Shown: positions 1 through 7,692, numbered from the stretch's first letter. The stretch: 52,372 bases of DNA from an uncultured Elusimicrobia bacterium (GCA_903917735.1 CAIXBR010000104.1:1-52372), one strand, 5' to 3'. Notes: generated by a model from the sequence alone, not told the origin. Numbers and translations: made by a program.

Positions 1-120
1 CATCAGTCGCTTGACTATAAAACCCCACGGGAAGTATATCTGGAAGGACTGAAGAAGCGCGGCGTCAGCAGCAGGAAGAGTAAAGCAGTCCACCTTAAGA
101 AGTGCCTGCAACTGGTCTAG
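1..120 (+). mobile_element. IS3-family transposase (OrfB), C-terminal end only
   Basis: The first 120 bases are an open frame ending in TAG at 118-120. It begins HQSLDYKTPREVY, which matches the highly conserved end of the DDE integrase core of IS3-family OrfB transposases (usual form HxSLxYxTPxEVY), followed by a short basic tail. The rest of the element lies left of the window. No right inverted repeat could be confirmed, although IS3 right ends usually fall within a few tens of bases after this stop. The copy marks the left side of an A+T-rich island. The family call rests on one motif but is distinctive. Confidence 0.75.
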
Positions 121-204
121 TCTATCCCGACCACCTCAGAGGGAGATGTTGCCACGGAGCAAAACCATTATCATATACAGTACAAAAAGGAAATAGCGCG
201 CCTA

Positions 205-507
205 ATGGCTATTCCGGGGTTCCCGATAACTGAAAATGGTGGAATGAAAGGGGTGCCTGATTATGTGGATGAAAGTTATGGTAGCAATGGCGGCGGTATA
301 GATAATGTCCCGCCGCCGCCGGTAAAAACAATTACCAACTGCATTGATCTTATTAAAGCTTCTCCCAACTCCCCCTACAACTGTGATACGCCGGGAGATG
401 GTTTAGTACAGCCATACTGCAAGTGTGTTAATCGTTATGAAGTGAAAGCCGGTGTGATGGCGATTGTTGATGACACCCAAAGCGGGGAGCCGACCGGTTG
501 CAACTAA
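205..507 (+). CDS. Small Pro/Gly/Cys-containing protein, possible precursor peptide or truncated gene
   Basis: A 100-residue protein of unknown family. It has a Gly-rich stretch (about 28-31), a PPPP run (36-39) and five cysteines (46, 60, 72, 74, 99), with no membrane segment. The frame stays open back to position 121, directly after the in-frame transposase stop at 118-120. The ATG at 205 may therefore be internal to a gene cut off by the insertion. A weak ribosome site (AAGGA, about 187-191) is rather far from the ATG. It is followed after 36 bases by a secreted-protein gene on the same strand. Its proline runs and spaced cysteines resemble the peptide at 2976-3290, so it could be a second substrate of the radical SAM system downstream. 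That is inference. A real gene is likely but not certain. Confidence 0.5.
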   Translation: MAIPGFPITENGGMKGVPDYVDESYGSNGGGIDNVPPPPVKTITNCIDLIKASPNSPYNCDTPGDGLVQPYCKCVNRYEVKAGVMAIVDDTQSGEPTGCN

Positions 508-543
508 GCCGACTGAATATTATAAAGAAGGAATGGTGCAAGG

Positions 544-1857
544 ATGAATGTTAGTTCCGTGAAGAAAGCAATATACGCGCTATCAATTGTTGCCGCATCA
601 GCGGCTTACTCCCATGCGGAAATTGTGCCCGGAAGTCCCACCCCAACGGTCTCCTCTCCGGTGGGTGTTGGGATAAGCAGGGCCAGGGAGGACGCCTGGC
701 CCGAGCCGCCGGTGTATGAGCTTAAACCGGAATATATTGAATCGCTACGCCTGTCAAAAGAACAAGAAGACGCGCTACATAACTACAAGGCAAACTTTAA
801 ACCATGGACCATTAAGGATTATCCGGCTGTCAAACACTATCCCTATTCAAAAACACAACTGCCGTATGTGGTAAAAGGTGATTTTGATGGTAATGGGAAA
901 GACGATCTCATAATTGCCGGTCACGAAGATAAAAATTCTATGGTTCTGGGAATTATGGGCGGGCAAAACGGTTATTCCATTCTTCCGGTCTATTTTAATT
1001 CAGGTAGCGGTCGCGCAGATTCTCCGGAACTTACCACGCTTCACCTTATAAAAAAGGGTATGAAATTGCCGGTGGACTTTAATAAATTTACGGCGAACGA
1101 CATGCTCCCGCACGACAGCGTTTATATAGTGCCGTTTGATCCTAATTATTCCGGTGAATTCTGCATGGCGCTTGATAATAATACCGGAAGTCTTCATTGG
1201 TATGAGAAAAAGTTTACAATGCTGCCCGCTGAAATTTATTTAAGTTCTTCAGTCCCTTCTGCATTTGAACCAGAATACACTAAAAATATTGCCATAAGCC
1301 CTGCCATGGAACTGGTGGTACATGCTTTTGCCAAGGATTTCAAAATGTGGACGCTGCAAGATTATCCGGCACAAATTACAGAGGCATATCCGTATTCACC
1401 TAAATCGCTTCCATATGCGGTGAAAGGTGATTTTAATGGCGATAATATTGACGATATGGTAATTGCCGGACATGATGATAGCCGGAATATGGTCCTTGCC
1501 TTACTGTCCAGCACCTCCGGGTATTCTGTCGCGTGGACGGATAACGGCGCCCCATGTTATTCAGAAAACCGCAACAAAGGAAAGCCGCTCCATTATCTTC
1601 CGTCTGAGGCGCTTAGGCTTAATCCAAAAGGTTTGGCGTTTTCTAATATTGAAAACACGGGAATACCGGAGGCGGTGCACCTCGATCTCGAAAGTTTTAG
1701 TATTCAAACTATCCGTTCTTGTGAATATCCTAACGGTTATGATGGACATGAGGCTCCCAACCCTCCTACCTATGGGGCTTGGCACAATGGGAATTCCTAC
1801 ACCCGTGCCGTTGAGTATATTAAAGGTTTTTTCAAGGATCAAGCCTTGTTTAATTGA
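544..1857 (+). CDS. Secreted protein with duplicated FG-GAP/VCBS-like calcium-type repeats
   Basis: A 437-residue protein with a clear N-terminal signal peptide (basic start, hydrophobic core about 9-22, likely cleavage near AYSHA-E). The mature part contains two copies of one module: a segment ending LPYVVKGDFDGNGKDD (about 106-121) and one ending LPYAVKGDFNGDNIDD (about 289-304), each followed by (L/M)xIAGHxD and a hydrophobic strand. The DxDGxGxDD-type loops are typical of FG-GAP/VCBS beta-propeller blades and often bind calcium. It probably acts outside the cytoplasmic membrane. The next gene starts two bases after its stop, so the two are probably co-translated. Function is unknown; its place upstream of a peptide-maturation cassette suggests the same operon. 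Confidence 0.75.
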   Translation: MNVSSVKKAIYALSIVAASAAYSHAEIVPGSPTPTVSSPVGVGISRAREDAWPEPPVYELKPEYIESLRLSKEQEDALHNYKANFKPWTIKDYPAVKHYPYSKTQLPYVVKGDFDGNGKDDLIIAGHEDKNSMVLGIMGGQNGYSILPVYFNSGSGRADSPELTTLHLIKKGMKLPVDFNKFTANDMLPHDSVYIVPFDPNYSGEFCMALDNNTGSLHWYEKKFTMLPAEIYLSSSVPSAFEPEYTKNIAISPAMELVVHAFAKDFKMWTLQDYPAQITEAYPYSPKSLPYAVKGDFNGDNIDDMVIAGHDDSRNMVLALLSSTSGYSVAWTDNGAPCYSENRNKGKPLHYLPSEALRLNPKGLAFSNIENTGIPEAVHLDLESFSIQTIRSCEYPNGYDGHEAPNPPTYGAWHNGNSYTRAVEYIKGFFKDQALFN

Positions 1858-1859
1858 TT

Positions 1860-2903
1860 ATGTTGCTGAAAATCCTGATTGTCCCCATTGCAGCCATATT
1901 ACTGCCGCAATTCGCAGGCGCGGCAGCATTGGATCTTTTAGGATTAGATGCCCCGAGTAGCACAAATACTTTCCACTCCACTACCTGGGGTGGAATAGCT
2001 GATGAAAATATTCATACCTATCGTTCCACCAGGCCCGGAATTCGCTGGGATTTTGATTTTGCCTTTAAAAGATCAACCGACAAGTTTAAATGGAAAATTG
2101 ACGTGGTCGTAGTAAACAAAGTCCCGCAGGAAGCCGGGCACAACCATGGCAATTCTCAACCGGAGTTGTTTTATTATCCAAACTGGCCGGATAAAACCAT
2201 TGCCAGGCTGGACAACATAACAGTTCATTCCCCGCTGCTGGATCAAGACCAGACTTTCACGATATACTTAGCCACTGTCAATTATGCCGAACAAATAATA
2301 GCCTATGGTTCCTATACCACGGCTTTTAACGGCGAAACACTGCATTCAACCCTTACTCAGACTTTGGATATTAAAACTCCAGGCCTTGAGCAATTGCCTA
2401 AAAATGACACGCTCTATAAATCCGACGGATGGACGCTCTCTCATCCATACAGTCAGTGCGGAACCAGCACTACCATCACCGCGCTAAAAAACCTTGCCAC
2501 TGGGTGGAAAAAGATTTCTGCTGGGGCACGGATTCTGGAATTCGGGAATATCAGCTTGCCCTGGGGCGGGGTCTTCGATGTTAATAACGATTGGAAATCT
2601 CAGAATCTGAGACATGCTTTCGGCATAGCGGCCGATGTCGGCAAAAGAAATTTTAGTAATAGTGAAAGAGCAACCTTAATAAAGTTGATGTGCAATAGCG
2701 GCTTTGACGTGTACAGCACAAATGAGGGAGCGAAAGACCACTATCATATCGTGCATAAAAAAGAACTTGTGCGTTTTAAGATTCTTAAATGGCCCGCAGA
2801 ATTTAGTGGCGAAGCTAATGAAGCCGTTATCGCTTGCTGTACAGCCAAACCAGAAACGCTGGATTACCAAAAGTGTGTGGGTTTAGAAAAAGTGAATAAC
2901 TAA
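1860..2903 (+). CDS. Secreted protein with LAS/M15-like metallopeptidase motif
   Basis: A 347-residue secreted protein: the hydrophobic N-terminus (about 1-22) is a signal peptide. I chose the ATG at 1860, two bases after the previous stop, over an in-frame TTG at 1854. The middle is beta-rich and unrecognised. Near the C-terminus it shows RHAFGIAAD (His252 to Asp259) and DHYHI (His296), the HxxGxAxD...HxH arrangement of zinc ligands in M15/LAS metallopeptidases (VanX, VanY, D-Ala-D-Ala carboxypeptidases). The usual glutamate a few residues before the last histidine is not obvious, so activity is uncertain. Cys residues cluster at the very end (CC near 327). It may cut cell-wall or secreted peptides; a role in trimming the product of the downstream cassette is only a guess. 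Confidence 0.65.
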   Translation: MLLKILIVPIAAILLPQFAGAAALDLLGLDAPSSTNTFHSTTWGGIADENIHTYRSTRPGIRWDFDFAFKRSTDKFKWKIDVVVVNKVPQEAGHNHGNSQPELFYYPNWPDKTIARLDNITVHSPLLDQDQTFTIYLATVNYAEQIIAYGSYTTAFNGETLHSTLTQTLDIKTPGLEQLPKNDTLYKSDGWTLSHPYSQCGTSTTITALKNLATGWKKISAGARILEFGNISLPWGGVFDVNNDWKSQNLRHAFGIAADVGKRNFSNSERATLIKLMCNSGFDVYSTNEGAKDHYHIVHKKELVRFKILKWPAEFSGEANEAVIACCTAKPETLDYQKCVGLEKVNN

Positions 2904-2961
2904 TAATCATCATCTTTATCATCGGTTCCAACGCAATGAAGGTATACACGCCCAGCCAATC

Positions 2962-2968
2962 AAAGGAG
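2962..2968 (+). promoter_or_regulatory. Strong ribosome binding site of the small Cys/Pro peptide gene
   Basis: AAAGGAG lies seven bases before the ATG at 2976. It is the best Shine-Dalgarno match in this island, where most other genes have weak or no sites. It supports both the reality and the start of the short gene and suggests high translation, as expected for a precursor peptide. Confidence 0.75.
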
Positions 2969-2975
2969 CACACAA

Positions 2976-3290
2976 ATGGATAAGGAATACATAATAAAGT
3001 CCCTGAATTTGAAATGCGATGTCGCGCTTACGCTGGAGAAAGCAAAGGACCGCGTTGAATTCGAGGCGTTGTCTGTGTATTTAATGACTCGTGCGGTCGA
3101 TACTGCATATGATCAGGCCAGAGGATGCAACTCATGGGTTATTCCTAAGCCGGATCCCTGCAGTGGCAGGATACCTGAGCCTCCTCCGCCTACTTGTGTT
3201 AAATGGTATCCTCCGCCCTGCGACCATCATCCAACACCTATTCCACCAACACCGCCGCCGGACGGGGACAGTCATCCGCACGGGGATTGA
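2976..3290 (+). CDS. Candidate RiPP precursor peptide (Cys/Pro/His-rich C-terminus)
   Basis: A 104-residue peptide with two clearly different halves. Residues 1-50 are a charged, helix-prone segment with ordinary composition, like a leader. Residues 51-104 are rich in Pro, Cys and His: cysteines at 51, 62, 74 and 82 (one more at 14), PPPP (70-73), a PPP before Cys82, then HHPTP and a Pro/Asp/His tail. There is no signal peptide. It has a perfect ribosome site, is followed by a strong hairpin, and sits three genes before a membrane M50 protease with an RRE-like domain and two genes before a radical SAM/SPASM enzyme. This is the pattern of a ribosomally made, radical-SAM-modified peptide. No known precursor family is recognised. 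It could instead be a structural small protein. Confidence 0.65.
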   Translation: MDKEYIIKSLNLKCDVALTLEKAKDRVEFEALSVYLMTRAVDTAYDQARGCNSWVIPKPDPCSGRIPEPPPPTCVKWYPPPCDHHPTPIPPTPPPDGDSHPHGD

Positions 3291-3311
3291 CAGGCTGCTG
3301 CGAGATTACTT

Positions 3312-3345
3312 CTAGTCTCCGTAAGGCACACCTTGCGGAGACTAG
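3312..3345 (+). promoter_or_regulatory. Strong stem-loop between the small peptide gene and downstream enzymes
   Basis: Arms 3312-3326 and 3331-3345 pair over 15 positions (one would be a U-G wobble in RNA) around a CACA loop. No T-run follows, so it is not a classical terminator. Its place right after a putative precursor gene suggests partial termination or a 3' stabiliser that makes the peptide message more abundant than the enzyme message, a common layout in bacteriocin and RiPP operons. Confidence 0.7.
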
Positions 3346-3375
3346 AATAGACTTGGTGGTAAATTAGGGACAATA

Positions 3376-4131
3376 ATGAAAAATTATAAAGCCATCCTAT
3401 TTTTTCTGGCAGGACTCTTATTCTCTCCGTGTCTGGGCAGAGCCGAAGGGAATAAACTCTGGGAAACCGTTCCTGTGCTTGATACCGACCCCGGAAATTT
3501 CGAGAAAGACGTTGCAGATGCAGGCGAGAAAATGAATGAAACTTGGCGCACAACACACCGCAATAAGTTTTTCGGGAATGTGTATTCCTCTATTCGTACC
3601 GGGGACATAAAGAAAGCCGAGCAGCTTCTGGATGAACAGATCCGTGAGTTTCCTGAGTATAAGACGGACGCAAGTTATCGTGCGTCAAAGAGTAAAATCG
3701 CTTATGCCAAAGGTGACTATAAGGCTGCGTATGCGGAAGCCGACAAGATTGTAACCGATATTGAAAATGCCTTTGCTCCGAAAAAACTTTTCGAGATTGA
3801 TTTTACTGATGAGGAGAAGGAAGGGATACACGATTCTTATATTCTCAGATATCAGGCGGTGGTCCAGCTGAAGCGTTATAAGGAAGCCTTAGCCGACCTG
3901 GACCAGGCGTTGCTGATGAAAACTACGGCAGACGGTCTGCGCGCCAAAACAGGGACATTGATCGCTTTAAACAGATTTGCAGAAGCCGCTGATGTCTGTG
4001 AAAAGGCCTATATTACAGATAAAACTATTTTATCCGTTAGCCCCAATAAATACTATTATTGCTGGGCGTTTGCTGAGCATGGCAACAAGGTTAAGGCTTG
4101 CACCGATATTGCCGCAGCTACGGGCAAATAA
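3376..4131 (+). CDS. Secreted TPR-type protein
   Basis: A 251-residue protein with an N-terminal signal peptide (hydrophobic 6-18, likely cleavage after GRAEG or nearby). The mature part is alpha-helical with TPR-like pairs, such as the segment around GDIKKAEQLLDEQIREFPEY, the following AKGDYKAAYAEADKI, and RYKEALADLDQALL. TPR folds bind peptides or proteins. A weak ribosome site (TAGGGA) precedes the ATG. It ends one base before the radical SAM gene, so the two are tightly coupled. In this context it may hold the peptide or another partner on the outer face of the membrane; that is inference. No specific family is recognised. Confidence 0.7.
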   Translation: MKNYKAILFFLAGLLFSPCLGRAEGNKLWETVPVLDTDPGNFEKDVADAGEKMNETWRTTHRNKFFGNVYSSIRTGDIKKAEQLLDEQIREFPEYKTDASYRASKSKIAYAKGDYKAAYAEADKIVTDIENAFAPKKLFEIDFTDEEKEGIHDSYILRYQAVVQLKRYKEALADLDQALLMKTTADGLRAKTGTLIALNRFAEAADVCEKAYITDKTILSVSPNKYYYCWAFAEHGNKVKACTDIAAATGK

Positions 4132-4132
4132 C

Positions 4133-5551
4133 ATGGCAAAGATAAATAGTGGAATGATGAAGAGATACTATATAAGCCGGTACCTTAACATCATAAGCCT
4201 TGACGATGATAAAACGAGCCTGTTGTTTAATGGGGTAAACGGCTGCCTGGATGAAGTCCCAAAGGAACTGGGGGATATCCTCTCATCCCAGGAACAGTCT
4301 CTGATTGGCAGACTTTCACCGGCCAATCTGGATTCCCTTGCCAAACGGGGCCATATTACGGCGTTATCCCCTGATATAGAGTTGGAAAGATTCAAAGAGT
4401 TCGTCGCGGGATTATATAACCAGCAGAGCAAGCAGTCTTCCACAGGCGGAATAATTTTGCTTGCAAGCTATGACTGCAACCTCGCCTGTAAATATTGCTA
4501 CCAACAAAAACATCGTCCAGCCAACTCCGGAACTATAATGTCGTTGCAGTTGGTAGATGATGTTTTCAACAAACACCTGCCAGCTTTATTGCCCGGAAGA
4601 TTCAAGCCCTGTCTTTCATTGTACGGCGGCGAACCGTTTCTGCCATCTACTGAAGCCGTAATTCGACGAGCCATAGGTCACGCAAAAAACCAGTCCGACA
4701 TGGCTGTTGTTGCGGTTACTAACGGCACAATGGTAGACGCCATGCCGGATATCTTCGGTCCAGGCCCGGGAAAGGTAAACAAGGTGCAGATATCTCTCGA
4801 TGGCACAAGGCACCTGCATGACAAGTCTCGGATTTCAGCCTCAGGCAAGCCAACCTTTGACAAGATATTGTCGAATATTCAATTACTGCTCAGACAAGAT
4901 ACTCACGTAGATATTCGTCTTAACGTCGATAGGCATAAAATAGAGAGCTTGCCGCAATTGCTGGAAGAATTAAGATCCAAAACCATTGTCGGCAATAAAC
5001 TTGTAACTGTTTACGCCTATCCACTGCATGGAAGCATCGCAAATGTAGAAGCTGAGGATTTTATCAGCCTTGGCGATGTCTCCCGGAAGATGAGAGAACT
5101 TGGTATTGACATGGAGTGTCCAAGCAGTTTGCGTACCACAGATATGCAACGTCTTTTTACATTGGAAAAAGGCATTGCTTTGACGCGTTCCGCGTACTGC
5201 ATGCAGACTTTTCAGCATTATCTGGTAGTAGACCCTTTCGCGAATATCTATGCGTGTTCCGAAGAGGCGGGCTATCCTGAATATCGTGTGGGGCATATTA
5301 ACGATACGGGGGTTGAATTCTTCCCGTTGCGCGATGTTTATAAAACCAGGCATCTGGCTAATTTGCCGGAATGTCTTGCCTGTTCTGTTGCGCTTGTATG
5401 CGGCGGGCAATGCGGAATGAACTGCCGGGCAAAGACCGGAAATTTGTTTAAACCATACTGCGATGATGTAAAAAGCGTTATACTTGCGGGACTTAAGCTG
5501 GCATATAAACAACGCCTGGTAAAGAAAGCTCATACTCAAAATACTGTATAG
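4133..5551 (+). CDS. Radical SAM/SPASM peptide-modifying enzyme
   Basis: A 472-residue enzyme. CNLACKYC (Cys115, Cys119, Cys122) is the CxxxCxxC motif that binds the radical SAM 4Fe-4S cluster, and YGGEP (164-168) is the conserved SAM-binding GGE region. Eight cysteines at 356, 375, 414, 417, 423, 427, 431 and 443 form a SPASM domain that normally holds two auxiliary clusters. This architecture is typical of peptide or protein maturases (PqqE, YydG-like, ranthipeptide/sactipeptide enzymes, anSME). The N-terminal 100 residues may include a substrate-binding segment. I chose the ATG at 4133, one base after the previous stop; the frame extends further upstream but overlaps the TPR gene. The likely substrate is the peptide at 2976-3290. 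The reaction type (thioether, epimerisation, C-C link) cannot be told. Confidence 0.88.
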   Translation: MAKINSGMMKRYYISRYLNIISLDDDKTSLLFNGVNGCLDEVPKELGDILSSQEQSLIGRLSPANLDSLAKRGHITALSPDIELERFKEFVAGLYNQQSKQSSTGGIILLASYDCNLACKYCYQQKHRPANSGTIMSLQLVDDVFNKHLPALLPGRFKPCLSLYGGEPFLPSTEAVIRRAIGHAKNQSDMAVVAVTNGTMVDAMPDIFGPGPGKVNKVQISLDGTRHLHDKSRISASGKPTFDKILSNIQLLLRQDTHVDIRLNVDRHKIESLPQLLEELRSKTIVGNKLVTVYAYPLHGSIANVEAEDFISLGDVSRKMRELGIDMECPSSLRTTDMQRLFTLEKGIALTRSAYCMQTFQHYLVVDPFANIYACSEEAGYPEYRVGHINDTGVEFFPLRDVYKTRHLANLPECLACSVALVCGGQCGMNCRAKTGNLFKPYCDDVKSVILAGLKLAYKQRLVKKAHTQNTV

Positions 5552-5557
5552 CAGACC

Positions 5558-6691
5558 ATGGCTGATATCGTTTACGAAAATCATCTTAAAAGATCCTACC
5601 TGGTTAAAAGCGAAAATAAACATCTCGCTATTACCGACACCTCATGTTATCAATTGAGCGAGGAAACAGCTTGGCTGATAGCGGGCCTACCGGACAATGG
5701 CGGCAGGGAGCTATATTGCAATTTCCTGTCCAGCCTTGGGCTTAATGAACCGCAAAGAATATTTGACAGACTTATTTCACTAGGAGCGTTGCGAAAAAAA
5801 CGGCCATGCGCCCTACGGAATATTCTCGGGATGGTCCTGACTCCCAAAATCCGATTATTTACGGCGCAGTTCCAGGAAAATATATTTTCATTCTTTGGGC
5901 TTACCTTGGATGTTGGCCTGCTGAGATCAATTGGTGTATTCTCCGTTATTTCTTTGTTGGGCTTAGTGTGGGGGACAGCGCTGGTGACAGTCGGCCCCGG
6001 GAAAACCCTTCCGGATTTATCGGCGGGGCAGGTAAGCTGGGTGGCGGTTTTTTTACTGGTAATAGCCGGCAGTTTGCTACATGAACTAGGCCATTCTTTT
6101 GCGGCGGCTGCTTGTGGGATAGGCTTAAGACCGATTGGTATTTCCGTTTATCTGATTTACCCAGTCTTTTATACGAATGTTTCAGGTATTGAAAAAGTCA
6201 GCCTTGGTAAAAAAGTGCTCATAGATTGCGGAGGTTTTATTTTTCAGGGGGTCTTCCTTTTTTTGCTTTTATTGGCTTGCTCGTTTACCAGGAGCGTTTC
6301 CTTTGCTGAGGCTGCGCGTTGGATAATGGTTATGTTTTTCTTTAACCTCAATCCACTCTTCAGGACCGACGGTTACTGGCTGTACAAAGATATTTATTCC
6401 GAATTTAAGACAAAGCGCTGGGCGCAGGCCGCGCATTATCTCTATTTGGCGGCTTTCTTGGCGTTCTCGGTCTATTTCCTGTGGCGGGTTGGGGGAGGGC
6501 TTGGAAGTATATGGCACGGCCTCAATATACTGATTCACTCTCCAGGATATTTCTTCTCGGGCGGTTACCGTATAGTGCTGGGCACTTATTTTATCTTTGT
6601 CGGCCTTTCGGGTGGGGTGCGGCGCTTCCAGGAAGGGCACCAGGAGTGGAAAGAACTCAGGCGAATACGGACCGGAGACATATTCCTTTAG
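5558..6691 (+). CDS. Membrane M50 (site-2-type) metalloprotease with PqqD/RRE-like N-terminus
   Basis: A 377-residue protein. Residues 1-82 are soluble and look like a PqqD-type RiPP recognition element: an ITDTSCYQLSEETAWLI strand-turn-helix, then a helical part ending in RIFDRLISLGALRKK. The rest has about six membrane helices. HELGH (175-179) in a helix is the zinc and catalytic motif of M50 proteases, and NLNPLFRTDG (263-272) supplies the third zinc ligand (NPLxxxDG type). M50 proteins with this layout occur beside radical SAM enzymes in peptide systems, for example YydH of the epipeptide cluster. It starts six bases after the radical SAM stop. Likely role: bind the leader, cut it inside the membrane and release or export the mature peptide. 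The RRE assignment is by pattern only. Confidence 0.8.
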   Translation: MADIVYENHLKRSYLVKSENKHLAITDTSCYQLSEETAWLIAGLPDNGGRELYCNFLSSLGLNEPQRIFDRLISLGALRKKRPCALRNILGMVLTPKIRLFTAQFQENIFSFFGLTLDVGLLRSIGVFSVISLLGLVWGTALVTVGPGKTLPDLSAGQVSWVAVFLLVIAGSLLHELGHSFAAAACGIGLRPIGISVYLIYPVFYTNVSGIEKVSLGKKVLIDCGGFIFQGVFLFLLLLACSFTRSVSFAEAARWIMVMFFFNLNPLFRTDGYWLYKDIYSEFKTKRWAQAAHYLYLAAFLAFSVYFLWRVGGGLGSIWHGLNILIHSPGYFFSGGYRIVLGTYFIFVGLSGGVRRFQEGHQEWKELRRIRTGDIFL

Positions 6692-7019
6692 TAATTCTGA
6701 AGCATACTTTAAGTGAGAAAGAATTCCCGCAAGCGGTTTTATGGTAGCATCAAGAGCCGGCAAGCCCGTGACGATAGTTATTTTCTAAATCCAAGCGTCT
6801 TATTTTAACTTATTGTCCAGTAAAAGGATCGTGGCCGTGTTGTATCCGTAGTTATTCACCGGCATAAAAACAAAAAGGAGAAACCTCAAGTAAAAGCTGC
6901 CTTTGACTTAAAGCCAATCAAAGCTTTAATGCCGCTTCTTGAATGGAGCCTATCCGGGTCCTTGATTATTAAACCCGCTCGCTTTCTTAAGCAGCTACAA
7001 TAGTATCTGGAGTGCACAT
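6692..7019 (+). other. Intergenic stretch at the island's right edge
   Basis: No convincing gene. Composition shifts here from A+T rich (left) to G+C rich (right). A purine-rich SD-like string (AAAAAGGAG, about 6870-6878) is followed by a 30-40 codon open frame without a usable start that ends near 7002; it may be a gene remnant. GGAG at 7009-7012 is the ribosome site of the next gene. No direct repeat or attachment site could be confirmed. Confidence 0.5.
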
Positions 7020-7631
7020 ATGAAAACAGGAACGATCGCGGATGAGGGCGGGGAAAAAGAATATACGGACAGGGTACTCACCGGCCTGACGCTGAAAGGC
7101 AAAGCCGTGACCACCCGCCGTTTTTACGGCTGCACTTTCAGGAACTGCGAATTCACCGGAGCCGAATTCAGGTTCTGCCGTTTTAACGACTGCCGCTTCG
7201 AAAGCTGCAACCTGAGCCTTGTAAAAGTCACAGGCTCTTCCTTCGCCGGCACAGTCTTCAAAAATTCCAAACTCACAGGGATCAACTGGGGAGAGGCCGC
7301 CTGGTCCCGCCTCAAACTGCCGGCCGCCCTGCGGTTCGAGGACTGCGTGCTCACCGATTCAAGCTTCCTGGGCCTTTTCCTGAGAGAGACCGTCATGACG
7401 AAGTGCCTTGCGAAAGGCGCTGATTTCCGGGAAGCAGACCTCTCCCTTTGCGACCTGTCCGGCACCGACCTTTCAGGCGCCCTCTTCGGCAGGACCAACC
7501 TGGCCGGGGCCAACCTGGACCAGGCCCGCAATTACGCCATCCGCCCGGCCGACAACAACCTTAAGGACGCCAGATTTTCCATGCCGGAAGCCATGGCCCT
7601 GCTCTACTGCCTGGACATAAAGCTGGTCTGA
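7020..7631 (+). CDS. Qnr-like pentapeptide repeat protein
   Basis: A 203-residue protein built of pentapeptide repeats (A/C-D/N-L/F-x-x). Examples run from FYGCTFRNCEFTGAEF (about 35-50) to ADLSLCDLSGTDLSGALF and TNLAGANL (about 143-168). Such proteins fold as a right-handed square beta-helix and many mimic DNA to bind gyrase. The C-terminal tail, NYAIRPADNNLKDARFSMPE then a leucine-rich helix, resembles the end of Qnr/MfpA-type proteins, which forms the dimer interface. Length is close to Qnr (about 215). GGAG seven bases upstream supports the start. It stands alone between the island and housekeeping genes. Chromosomal relatives are common and usually have no resistance role, so I give no gene symbol. 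Confidence 0.85.
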   Translation: MKTGTIADEGGEKEYTDRVLTGLTLKGKAVTTRRFYGCTFRNCEFTGAEFRFCRFNDCRFESCNLSLVKVTGSSFAGTVFKNSKLTGINWGEAAWSRLKLPAALRFEDCVLTDSSFLGLFLRETVMTKCLAKGADFREADLSLCDLSGTDLSGALFGRTNLAGANLDQARNYAIRPADNNLKDARFSMPEAMALLYCLDIKLV

Positions 7632-7648
7632 GAACCGCGGCCTATTTG

Positions 7649-7681
7649 TATAATTACAGGCGCAGGCCGGCGAACGCCGGC
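7649..7681 (+). promoter_or_regulatory. -10 box and leader hairpin before the secreted duplicated protein
   Basis: TATAAT at 7649-7654 is a consensus -10 box; no good -35 is visible at the usual spacing. The perfect inverted repeat GCCGGCG-AA-CGCCGGC (7666-7681) would form a hairpin at the very start of the message. GGGGA then precedes the ATG at 7693. The hairpin may stabilise the mRNA or restrict translation. Confidence 0.45.
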
Positions 7682-7692
7682 ACGGGGACTTT

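Noticed and set aside
3312..3345. Hairpin as a full rho-independent terminator
   Set aside because: No T-run follows and the next genes are close and on the same strand.
7020..7631. Naming the pentapeptide protein as a quinolone-resistance gene (qnr)
   Set aside because: Only fold-level and tail similarity is visible; many chromosomal relatives give no resistance.
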